DNA from: HGM04593 sp045631905
Lineage (GTDB): Bacteria; Bacteroidota; Bacteroidia; Bacteroidales; Bacteroidaceae
DNA length: 31,729 nt
NCBI GenBank assembly: GCA_045631905.1
Contig: JAZQVO010000032.1
Coordinates: 1 to 31,729 of the forward strand
Reading direction: 5' to 3'
The notes below the pieces were generated by a model. That model was not told the origin of the DNA, searched no databases, and saw only the letters and a program-made list of their open reading frames with translations. Position 1 is the stretch's first letter. Every line of letters begins with the position of its first letter. Shown piece by piece: positions 15,411 through 23,659 of this stretch. The translations under genes and the position numbers were made by a program.

Positions 15411-15621
15411 AAGATAGCTCAAAATATTATAATAAATTATGCTTTTTACAAATATTTGGAAGCCGACGACAAAAGGCCTGTATAAAAGTTATTTATAAAA
15501 TATAAATTAATTCACACACACGAGCACTTTTTGCACATTTTTTCGTATATTCGCACCTTAGAGCAATCATGCCTGTTTTTGAATAAATATTCACTAAACA
15601 TAACAACCTATAATTTTGAAA

Positions 15622-18600
15622 ATGAACAAAGGCACACTGAAAGTCCTTGCCATGGCAACAGCCATGCTTTTTGCAAACGGCACGGCACAGGCGGCTCCGT
15701 CGTTCGACGACAACACACAAGCCACCATTGCCAACCTTGCAAAAATCAACCCCACAACCGTGGAAGTGAACCTGAGCAACAAACAAAAAGTCACTCTCGA
15801 CTTTTATGGTGAAAACATCTTCCGCCTCTTCCGCGACAACAAAGGCGCTATCTTGCGCGACCCCGTTGCCACACCCGAAGCAAAAATCCTTGTGAACAAC
15901 CCCCGCAAAGAGGTTGCAGGCGTTGAGGTTAAAGAGTGTGAGAAGGGTTACACCATCTCAACATCGAAAATTGAGATTGCCATCTGCAAAAAGAGCGGTC
16001 TCATGAAGGTGAAAGACCTCACAACAGGCAAAATAGCCATCGAGGAGACAGCACCCGCACAATTTAAAAACGCAAAAACAACACTTACACTAAAATCGAA
16101 CCCCGGAGAGTACTACTACGGCGGCGGTGTTCAGAACGGACGCTTCTCTCACAAAGGCAACATTATTGCCATAGAGAACCAAAACAGCTGGACCGATGGT
16201 GGCGTTGCATCGCCCACACCCTTCTTCTGGTCTACAAACGGCTATGGCTTCATGTGGCACACATTCAAAAAAGGAGCATACGACTTTGCGGCTACCGAAG
16301 AGGGCAAAGTAACCCTCATGCACGAGACCGACTACCTCGATGTATTCTTCATGGTAAACAGCTGTGGTATCGCCCTTTTGAACGACTTCTACCAACTCAC
16401 AGGCGAGCCCGTTCTTATTCCCAAGTTCGGTTTCTACGAAGGCCACCTCAACGCATATAACCGCGACTTCTGGAAAGAGAACAAACAGGGCAACGGCTTT
16501 GTATATGAAGACGGCAAACGTTACACCGAGAGCCAAACCGACAACGGCGGTATAAAAGAGTCGTTAAACGGCGAGTTCGGCAAAGAACAATATCAGTTCT
16601 CGGCACGTGCGGTAATCGACCGTTACAATGCCTACGACATGCCTCTCGGCTGGATTCTCCCCAACGACGGTTACGGAACCGGTTACGGACAAACCGAAAC
16701 AATCGACGGCAACATTCAGAACCTCAAAGAATTTGGTGATTACGCACGCGAAAACGGTGTAGAGATTGGTTTGTGGACCGAGTCGAACCTTCACCCCCGC
16801 GAAGGCGTGAGCGCACTTTTGCAACGCGACATAGTAAAAGAGGTGCGCGATGCAGGAGTACGCGTTCTCAAAACCGACGTTGCATGGGTAGGTGCCGGAT
16901 ACTCGTTCGGCCTCAACGGTGTAACCGACGTTGCACAGATAATGACATACTACGGTAACAACGCACGCCCCTTCATCATCTCGCTCGACGGCTGGGCAGG
17001 CACACAACGCTACGCCGGTATATGGACAGGCGACCAGAGCGGTGGCGAGTGGGAGTATATCCGTTTCCACATACCCACATACATAGGTTCGGGACTTGCA
17101 GGACAGCCCAACATCACATCGGACATGGACGGTATCTTCGGCGGTAACAATATCCCCGTAAACGTTCGCGACTATCAATGGAAGACCTACACCCCCATGA
17201 TGCTCAACATGGACGGTTGGGGCGCAAGCCAGAAATACCCCCATGTATTTGGCGAGCCTGCGACATCTATCAACCGTACATACTTGAAGATGAAGGCCGA
17301 AATAATGCCCTATGCTTACAGCATCGCACGCGAGGCTGTCGATGGCAAGCCCATGATTCGTGCAATGTTCCTCGACTACCCCAGCGACTACACACTTGGC
17401 AGCGCAACACGCTACCAATTTATGTATGGCCCCTACTTCCTTGTAGCTCCCATCTACCAAGAGACAGCCATGGACAAAGAGGGTAACGACATACGCAACG
17501 GAATTTACCTCCCCGAAGGTACATGGATCGACTATTTCACAGGCGAGAAGTACGAGGGCAACTGCATCGTAAACAACTTCGACGCACCCCTGTGGAAACT
17601 CCCCCTCTTTGTAAAGGCAGGAGCTATTATCCCCGTTACAGCCCCCCACAACAATGTTTACCAGATAGACAACAGCGTACGCATGTACGAGCTCTACCCC
17701 GCAGGCGAGACCTCGTTCACAGAGTATGACGACGACGGAACAACAGAACTCTACCGCGCCGGCCAATTTACCGAGACCGTGATAAAGTCGGCTTGCGACG
17801 CTAAGGGCAACGCCATCATCACCGTAGAACCCACAAAAGGCTCGTTCAACGGTTTTGTAAAGGAGAAGAGCACCATCTTCAAAGTAAACGTAAGCGAAGC
17901 ACCCAAGAGCGTTTCGGCCAAAGTGGGCAAGAGGAGCGTGAAACTCACCGAAGCAAAATCGATAGAAGACTTCAACAACAGCGAGAACGTATACTTCTAC
18001 GACGCAAAACCCAACCTCAACCGTTTTGCGACAGAGGGTACCGACTTTGCAAAAGTTGAAATAATAAAGAACCCCGTATTGATGGTAAAAATCGCAAAGA
18101 GCGATGTTACAGCCAGCACAACCACCCTCACCGTTAAAGGCTACAAATTCAACACACCCAACACCTACCTTGCAAACGAGGGAGCGTTGGAGGCACCCAA
18201 AGCAACCATCACCGACGATAATTGCCAAGCATACACCATCACCCCCACATGGGAGAAGGTTGCCAACGCCGACTACTATGAGATTGAGTTCGAAGGTCGC
18301 TTGTACACAACCATAAAGGAGAACAGCCTCCTCTTCGAGGACCTTAAACCCGAGACAAGCTACAAGTTCGGCATACGCGCGGTGAACAAGAGCGGTGCTT
18401 CGGAGTGGGCAACAATAGAGAGCACCACAAAGAGCAATCCTCTTGAATTTGCCTTGACCGGTCTTTCGGCAACAACAACCTGTCGCAACCAAGGTGGCCA
18501 AGGCCCCAACCGTTTGTTCGACTTTGAGGAGGGCAACATATGGCACACAATATATGGCGAGAGCTCGGTACCCTTCGATATGATAATCGACCTTAACGGC

Positions 18601-19458
18601 ATGAGCACACTCGACAAGCTCCACTACCTTGGTCGCGAGGACGGTGGCAACGGTACCATCAGAAAAGCCGAGATTAGCTACAGCACCAACAAAGAGACAT
18701 GGAGCGAGCCCGTTGCTGTTAAGTGGAACAACACACCCGAAACAAAAGTATTCACCTTCGAGGGTAACCCCAAAGCACGCTTTGTAAAAATACACGTAAG
18801 CGAGGCTGTTGGCAACTTTGGTTCAGGCCGCGAGATGTACATCTTCAAGGTTCCCGGAACAGAAACCTTCCTCCCCGGCGATATAAACAAAGACAAGAAA
18901 GTCGATGAGAACGACCTCACATCGTACATGAACTACACAGGCTTGCGTAACAGCGACAACGACTTTGAGTATGTGAGCATAGGCGACATGAACGAGAACG
19001 GTCTCATAGACGCATACGACATCTCTGTTGCCGCTACACGCATAGAGGACGGCGCATATGCCAACCCCGCACAGGTAGTAGCAGGTACAATAACCATCGC
19101 CGCCGACAAAAAGAACTACAAAGCAGGCGAGGAGGTTACAATAACCATTAAGGGCGAGAACCTTGCCAACGTAAACGCACTTGGTTTTGCAATACCCTAC
19201 AACAGCGAGGAGTACGAATATGTGACAGTAAAGGCAGTGAACACAGCCAACATGAACAACTACACAAAGAACCGTATGCATGGCAACGGCACAACTGCAG
19301 TTTACCCCACATTTGTAAACGTAGCCGACCGGCCTACCCTCAACGGCAATGTAGAGATTGCAACAATCACACTCAAAGCCAAGAAGAACATCAAGTTCAA
19401 CCTCAAAGCAACAGACGGCGTGATTGTAGACAAAAACCTCAACAGCATAAAGTTCTAA
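15622..19458 (+). CDS. Secreted multidomain GH31 glycosidase with FN3, CBM32-like, dockerin-like and cohesin-like modules
   Basis: With the ATG at 15622 the protein has 1278 residues. Order of parts: signal peptide (about 1-24); N-terminal beta domain; GH31 TIM barrel (about 280-640); C-terminal beta domains; FN3 (about 858-936); F5/8-type or CBM32-like domain (about 940-1080); dockerin-like pair of calcium loops (GDINKDKKVDENDL at 1086, GDMNENGLIDAYDI at 1121); cohesin-like beta domain (1155-1278). The likely nucleophile is D419 in VLKTDVAWVG and the likely acid/base D471 in IWTGDQSG. The TDVAWVG form differs from ordinary alpha-glucosidases. It recalls the GH31 subfamily described as alpha-N-acetylgalactosaminidases, so a host-mucin substrate is possible. 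No SusC/SusD genes are adjacent. Confidence 0.9.
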   Translation: MNKGTLKVLAMATAMLFANGTAQAAPSFDDNTQATIANLAKINPTTVEVNLSNKQKVTLDFYGENIFRLFRDNKGAILRDPVATPEAKILVNNPRKEVAGVEVKECEKGYTISTSKIEIAICKKSGLMKVKDLTTGKIAIEETAPAQFKNAKTTLTLKSNPGEYYYGGGVQNGRFSHKGNIIAIENQNSWTDGGVASPTPFFWSTNGYGFMWHTFKKGAYDFAATEEGKVTLMHETDYLDVFFMVNSCGIALLNDFYQLTGEPVLIPKFGFYEGHLNAYNRDFWKENKQGNGFVYEDGKRYTESQTDNGGIKESLNGEFGKEQYQFSARAVIDRYNAYDMPLGWILPNDGYGTGYGQTETIDGNIQNLKEFGDYARENGVEIGLWTESNLHPREGVSALLQRDIVKEVRDAGVRVLKTDVAWVGAGYSFGLNGVTDVAQIMTYYGNNARPFIISLDGWAGTQRYAGIWTGDQSGGEWEYIRFHIPTYIGSGLAGQPNITSDMDGIFGGNNIPVNVRDYQWKTYTPMMLNMDGWGASQKYPHVFGEPATSINRTYLKMKAEIMPYAYSIAREAVDGKPMIRAMFLDYPSDYTLGSATRYQFMYGPYFLVAPIYQETAMDKEGNDIRNGIYLPEGTWIDYFTGEKYEGNCIVNNFDAPLWKLPLFVKAGAIIPVTAPHNNVYQIDNSVRMYELYPAGETSFTEYDDDGTTELYRAGQFTETVIKSACDAKGNAIITVEPTKGSFNGFVKEKSTIFKVNVSEAPKSVSAKVGKRSVKLTEAKSIEDFNNSENVYFYDAKPNLNRFATEGTDFAKVEIIKNPVLMVKIAKSDVTASTTTLTVKGYKFNTPNTYLANEGALEAPKATITDDNCQAYTITPTWEKVANADYYEIEFEGRLYTTIKENSLLFEDLKPETSYKFGIRAVNKSGASEWATIESTTKSNPLEFALTGLSATTTCRNQGGQGPNRLFDFEEGNIWHTIYGESSVPFDMIIDLNGMSTLDKLHYLGREDGGNGTIRKAEISYSTNKETWSEPVAVKWNNTPETKVFTFEGNPKARFVKIHVSEAVGNFGSGREMYIFKVPGTETFLPGDINKDKKVDENDLTSYMNYTGLRNSDNDFEYVSIGDMNENGLIDAYDISVAATRIEDGAYANPAQVVAGTITIAADKKNYKAGEEVTITIKGENLANVNALGFAIPYNSEEYEYVTVKAVNTANMNNYTKNRMHGNGTTAVYPTFVNVADRPTLNGNVEIATITLKAKKNIKFNLKATDGVIVDKNLNSIKF

Positions 19459-19480
19459 ACAGATACAAAACCAACAAAAA

Positions 19481-19512
19481 AACTTCGGCCCGCAAGAGCC
19501 GAAGTTTTTTTG
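19481..19512 (+). terminator. Intrinsic terminator after the GH31 gene
   Basis: A perfect 9-bp stem (AACTTCGGC with GCCGAAGTT) around an 8-nt loop is followed by seven T. It lies 22 nt after the stop codon. Confidence 0.9.
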
Positions 19513-19611
19513 TTATACTTTATTATTTGCTATAATAAAAAAGGGTAATTTGAATATTAATGATTATCTTCGCGAGATATTACATCTTACAAAGAGAAAA
19601 GGGCGAAAAAG

Positions 19612-20370
19612 ATGATTTTCAAGTACGATAATCTAAACATCAACATAGAGGTAGCAGGCGAGGGAACCCCCGTGCTGTTACTTCATGGCTGGGGTTGCAA
19701 CCACCAAATATTCAAACAGCTACAAGAGGTACTTGCCGAAAAATACAAGGTCTACAACTTCGACTTCCCCGGCTTCGGAGCATCGGACGAACCTGCCGAC
19801 GTATGGGGTACCGAAGAGTACACACGCATGGTTGAGCAGTTTGTAAAAGAGAACAACCTGCAAGAACCGGCACTTGTGGGGCACTCCTTTGGTGGGCGCA
19901 TAAGCATCATCTACTCCTCGCGCAACGCAACAAACCGTGTAGTGCTTGTCGATGCGGCAGGCATAAAACCCAAACGCCCATTTAAATACTACTACAAGGT
20001 ATACACCTTTAAGCTACTTAAATGGCTCTGCTACACCCTTCTCCCAAAGAAGAAAGCCGATGCCATAATTGAAAAACGTCGCAAGGGGGCAGGCTCGAGC
20101 GACTACAACAACGCAACACCCAAGATGCGCGCCATACTATCAAAGGTGGTAAACGAGGACCTCACCCCACTGCTTCCCAAGATAAAAGCCCCCACTCTGC
20201 TCTTCTGGGGCAACTTGGACACAGCAACACCACTCGACGATGCAAAAACCATGGAACGTCTTATACCCGATGCAGGGCTTGTTATTGCACACGGCACAGG
20301 ACATTTCTCGTTTTTGGAGAACGCAGGGCTTTTTAAACAGGTAATAAAAAGTTTTTTCAACATAAAATAA
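19612..20370 (+). CDS. Alpha/beta-fold hydrolase
   Basis: The 252-residue protein is a standard single-domain alpha/beta hydrolase with no signal peptide or membrane segment. The oxyanion-hole block LLLHGWGCN comes first, then the nucleophile elbow GHSFGG (S92). The acid is D203 in WGNLDTATP and the base H231 in GTGHFSF, completing the triad. A Lys/Tyr-rich cap segment lies around 120-170. It is the first gene of a tight group: the MurF-like gene begins 3 nt after its stop and the Ddl-like gene follows. The context suggests hydrolysis of an ester, amide or thioester in envelope or peptide metabolism. The substrate is unknown. Confidence 0.88.
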   Translation: MIFKYDNLNINIEVAGEGTPVLLLHGWGCNHQIFKQLQEVLAEKYKVYNFDFPGFGASDEPADVWGTEEYTRMVEQFVKENNLQEPALVGHSFGGRISIIYSSRNATNRVVLVDAAGIKPKRPFKYYYKVYTFKLLKWLCYTLLPKKKADAIIEKRRKGAGSSDYNNATPKMRAILSKVVNEDLTPLLPKIKAPTLLFWGNLDTATPLDDAKTMERLIPDAGLVIAHGTGHFSFLENAGLFKQVIKSFFNIK

Positions 20371-20373
20371 CCG

Positions 20374-21930
20374 ATGAACATCTTCAACATCATACTCACA
20401 GCAGGTTTTGCACTATTCTTTGCACGAATCTCGGCAAGACACGACATACACATGTTTCAGCTGAGTTCCTACCGTTACAGCCGATATTTTCGTTGGCTCT
20501 TTCCCGGTAACATATTCAACGCCACACGCTACTGCGCACTAGTGCTCATGCTCACCGGCATACCCTTTGCCGAGGAGTACAAAATACTTCTGCTCGCAGT
20601 TGTGGCCATGGTTTATATATGCACGGCAAAGAGCAGAAAGCAACAAAAGACACCGCTTGTGTTCACAGCAAGAGTAAAACGCCTCTACACAACAGCCACA
20701 CTGCTATACACAGCCACCGTGGTACTTGCACAGATATTTGCACCGACATATGCGACACCCGTTGCAAGCACCATGCTACTATTTTCGGACATGGTGATGT
20801 TGCTTGCAAACCTTGTGAACACCCCGATAGAGAAAGCAATCAACCGCCACTATTACAACGACGCAAAAAGAATCATCGACAGCAATAAGAACCTCATTAT
20901 AATAGGAATTACAGGCAGTTTTGGAAAGACAAGCACAAAAAACTACCTTGCAAACATTCTTGCCGAAAAATACAACGTGCTTGTAACACCCGGAAACTTT
21001 AACACCCTGCTCGGAGTTATACGCACCATACGCGAACAACTGCGTCCCTACCACCAAGTATTTATTGTGGAGATGGGCGCAAAGCAAAAGAACGACATAA
21101 AAGAGATATGCGACCTTGTACACCCCACGATAGGTATTGTCACAGCCGTGGGAGAGATGCACCTCGAAACCTTTAAGAGCGTTCAAAATATTCAAGATAC
21201 AAAATTCGAGCTTATAAACTCCTTGCCGGCCTGTGGCTTGGGTGTCATAAACACCGATTCGGAATATATCAAAGAGTACAAAGGCATAACAAGCCCCTGC
21301 AAAGTAACAAAATACGGAACAGACAGCGATGCCGACTACCGCGCAACAAGCATACAATATGGAGCAAACGGCCTCTCCTTCGTGCTAAACAACGAAGAGT
21401 ACAACAGCCACCTTTTGGGCGCAGGCAACCTCTTGAACATTCTTGGAGCCGTGGCCGTAGCCGACTACCTGCAAGTACCTGTTAGCAAACAGAAGAAAGC
21501 AATTTCGCGCTTGCAACCTGTGGAGCATCGCCTGTCGATGCGAAATTCAGGTGGCGTAACAGTGCTCGACGACGCCTATAACTCAAACCCCAACGGAGCC
21601 AAGATGGCACTCGAAGTACTCAAAGGCTTCTCGGTGGGAAAAACAAACCGACGCATAATAATTACACCCGGATTTGTGGAGATGGGCACCCTTCAAGCCC
21701 AAGCAAACAAAGAGCTTGGAAAAGAGATTGCACGTTGCGCCGACTACGCAATTGTGGTAAACGCCACAAACAGAGAGGCTATAAAACAAGGTATCGAAGA
21801 GGGAGGCATGCCTGCCGAACAATACTTCCTTGCCGACACACTGAACCACGCACATGCCCACCTTGCAACCATTCTGCAAGCCGGCGATGTTGTTCTTTAC
21901 GAGAACGACCTCCCCGATAACTTTAAATAA
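20374..21930 (+). CDS. MurF-like Mur ligase with N-terminal membrane domain
   Basis: The 518-residue protein has an N-terminal part of about 165 residues with four hydrophobic segments, then a Mur ligase core. The ATP loop is GITGSFGKTS (from residue 178). It is followed by TPGNFNTLLGV, VEMGAKQKNDI and VGEMHLETF, a central DDAYNSNP and a C-terminal domain ending VVLYENDLPDNFK. Canonical MurF joins D-Ala-D-Ala to the UDP-MurNAc-tripeptide and has an N-terminal UDP-binding domain. Here membrane helices take that place, and the ENDLPDNF ending differs from classic MurF. Database annotation would probably be MurF. The adjacent Ddl-like gene supports a D-Ala-D-Ala or similar dipeptide as partner, but the acceptor may be membrane-bound or not UDP-linked. 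Confidence 0.85.
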   Translation: MNIFNIILTAGFALFFARISARHDIHMFQLSSYRYSRYFRWLFPGNIFNATRYCALVLMLTGIPFAEEYKILLLAVVAMVYICTAKSRKQQKTPLVFTARVKRLYTTATLLYTATVVLAQIFAPTYATPVASTMLLFSDMVMLLANLVNTPIEKAINRHYYNDAKRIIDSNKNLIIIGITGSFGKTSTKNYLANILAEKYNVLVTPGNFNTLLGVIRTIREQLRPYHQVFIVEMGAKQKNDIKEICDLVHPTIGIVTAVGEMHLETFKSVQNIQDTKFELINSLPACGLGVINTDSEYIKEYKGITSPCKVTKYGTDSDADYRATSIQYGANGLSFVLNNEEYNSHLLGAGNLLNILGAVAVADYLQVPVSKQKKAISRLQPVEHRLSMRNSGGVTVLDDAYNSNPNGAKMALEVLKGFSVGKTNRRIIITPGFVEMGTLQAQANKELGKEIARCADYAIVVNATNREAIKQGIEEGGMPAEQYFLADTLNHAHAHLATILQAGDVVLYENDLPDNFK

Positions 21931-21959
21931 AAAAATAACCAACAAAAATATACAAGACA

Positions 21960-23162
21960 ATGAAAATCAACGTAGGAGTAGTTTTCGGCGGTCGTTCAGT
22001 CGAAAACGAGATTTCTGTAATCACTGCAAACCAGGCTATGTCGGCCATGGACAAAGAAAAATATGAGATTACACCCATATACATAACAAAAGAGGGTAAA
22101 TGGTACACAGGCAAGGCGTTACTCGATGTGTCGAACTACCGCGACACAAAGAAGCTTCTCTCTATGTGTGAGGAGGTGTACATGCGCCCCATTTATGGCG
22201 ACACCAACCTTTATCGTTGCAAAAAAGGATTCTTCCAGAAAGAGGTTATAACCAAGCTCGACGTAATACTGCCGGCACTACATGGCACAAACTGCGAAGA
22301 TGGTACATTCCAAGGAGTTATGGAATTTTCGGGCATACCTTACACCGGTTGCAACACCCTTGCATCGGCAAATGGCATGGACAAGATAACCATGAAGATG
22401 ATTCTCAAAGAGTGCGATATTCCGGTTATCGACTACTGCTGGTTCAGCGACAAAGAGTGGAACGACAAGCAAGAGAGCACTATTGCCGATGTTGAGAAGA
22501 AACTCGGCTACCCCGTAATTGTAAAACCCGCCAACAGCGGTTCAAGCGTGGGTATACGCGCGGCCCACAACCGCGAAGAGTTCGTTGAGGCAGTCGATTA
22601 TGCCATCTCTTTCACCAGCCGAGTAATCATCGAAAAATATGTACAAAAGCTGAAAGAGGTAAACTGTGCCGTTCTTGGAAACTACTACGAGTGCGAGCCC
22701 TCGGTATGCGAAGTACCTGTGCGTAGCGGTGAAATTCTATCGTACCAAGACAAATACATGAACGGTGGTGGCAAGCAGAGCCAAGGCATGCAATCGACCG
22801 TTCGCGAAATTCCTGCCAACCTTCCCAAAGAGAGCACCGACTTTATACAAAAGTCGGCATGCGACACCTTCCGCGCCCTTTCGTGCGACGGTGTTGCCCG
22901 CATCGACTTTATCATAGACGAGGCAACCAACGAAATTTTCGTAAACGAAATAAACACCATACCCGGCTCACTATCCTTCTACCTATGGGAGTATAGCGGT
23001 TATAATTTCGGCACTTTGGTCGACAAACTCATCGACATAGCACTCCGTCGCAAGCAAGACGCAAGCTTCAAAGCTGTAAACTACGGAGAAAACATCTTCG
23101 CCGCCAAATCGAGCGGTGGCGCAAAGATGGGCGGTAAAATGGGTGGCAAGTTCGGCAAATAA
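21960..23162 (+). CDS. D-alanine--D-alanine ligase-like ATP-grasp enzyme
   Basis: This 400-residue ATP-grasp protein has Ddl features. These are the N-terminal GVVFGGRSVENEISV, VILPALHGTNCEDGTFQG, the ATP-grasp block VIVKPANSGSSVGI, EVNC, the SYQDKY element of the omega loop, and the metal/substrate block RIDFI...VNEINTIPGS. It should join two D-amino acids with ATP, making D-Ala-D-Ala for peptidoglycan or a related dipeptide. The NTIPGSLSFYLWEYSG segment departs from the usual NTxPGfT...S of housekeeping Ddl, so it is probably a distinct subfamily. It lies 29 nt after the MurF-like gene. It ends in an unusual Gly/Lys/Met tail (GGAKMGGKMGGKFGK) with no counterpart in E. coli Ddl. Confidence 0.88.
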   Translation: MKINVGVVFGGRSVENEISVITANQAMSAMDKEKYEITPIYITKEGKWYTGKALLDVSNYRDTKKLLSMCEEVYMRPIYGDTNLYRCKKGFFQKEVITKLDVILPALHGTNCEDGTFQGVMEFSGIPYTGCNTLASANGMDKITMKMILKECDIPVIDYCWFSDKEWNDKQESTIADVEKKLGYPVIVKPANSGSSVGIRAAHNREEFVEAVDYAISFTSRVIIEKYVQKLKEVNCAVLGNYYECEPSVCEVPVRSGEILSYQDKYMNGGGKQSQGMQSTVREIPANLPKESTDFIQKSACDTFRALSCDGVARIDFIIDEATNEIFVNEINTIPGSLSFYLWEYSGYNFGTLVDKLIDIALRRKQDASFKAVNYGENIFAAKSSGGAKMGGKMGGKFGK

Positions 23163-23179
23163 CTTTTACAAATAACACA

Positions 23180-23215
23180 AGCGGTGCAACTTGCGAACAA
23201 GCATCTTGCACCGCT
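23180..23215 (+). terminator. Hairpin between the Ddl-like gene and umuD
   Basis: A perfect 10-bp stem (AGCGGTGCAA with TTGCACCGCT) encloses a small CTTG-CGAA-CAAG hairpin. No real T-run follows, and it ends only 15 nt before the umuD ATG. It could end the cassette transcript or affect umuD translation. Confidence 0.55.
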
Positions 23216-23230
23216 GTTCATTTATTATAG

Positions 23231-23659
23231 ATGAGTGAAAATTTGAACATATTCAACAGTAACAACGAAGAGACGATGGAGATACCCCTCTCCACGGAAC
23301 GTGTTGCCGCAGGCTTCCCCTCACCGGCCGAAGAGTATAACGGTCCGGGGCTCGACCTTAACCGCGAGATTGTAAAAAACCCCGCATCGACCTTCTATGC
23401 ACGCGTAAGCGGGCTCTCCATGATTGACGAAGGGATAAACGACGGCGACCTGCTCGTGATAGACAAAAGCATAGAGCCATACAGCGGTTGTCTTGCCGTG
23501 TGTTACATAGATGGAGAATTTACACTTAAACGTTTCAAGAAAGAGAAAGATTACGGCCTGCTTATCCCTGCCAACAAAGAGTTCAGCCCCATCAAAGTAA
23601 CAGCAGATAACGATTTTCTCATCTGGGGAGTTGTCACACACCTTATCAAAAAGATGTAA
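23231..23659 (+). CDS. umuD: UmuD-like self-cleaving S24 peptidase, subunit of DNA polymerase V
   Basis: The 142-residue protein matches UmuD in length and motifs. The self-cleavage site is AAG-FPSPAEEY (between G28 and F29). The nucleophile is S63 in VSGLSMID and the general base K100 in FTLKRF. As in E. coli, RecA-stimulated cleavage would give UmuD', which joins UmuC. It has no N-terminal helix-turn-helix, so it is not LexA. Its stop codon abuts the umuC start directly, so the two are one operon. I cannot identify an SOS operator in the 68 bp upstream, which are mostly occupied by a hairpin. Confidence 0.92.
   Translation: MSENLNIFNSNNEETMEIPLSTERVAAGFPSPAEEYNGPGLDLNREIVKNPASTFYARVSGLSMIDEGINDGDLLVIDKSIEPYSGCLAVCYIDGEFTLKRFKKEKDYGLLIPANKEFSPIKVTADNDFLIWGVVTHLIKKM

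Noticed and set aside
15546..15553. TATATTCG before the GH31 gene and TATCTTCG before the hydrolase (19565-19572) and mutS2 (15409-15416, minus) as -7 boxes
   Set aside because: They fit TAnnTTcG with one change from the consensus, but none has a TTTG at about 19-20 nt, so they are not listed as promoters.
16564..18795. 743-codon open frame on the minus strand opposite the GH31 gene
   Set aside because: It lies wholly inside the GH31 coding region, has a Cys- and Val-rich composition with no recognisable domain or start context, and reflects the codon usage of the real gene on the other strand.
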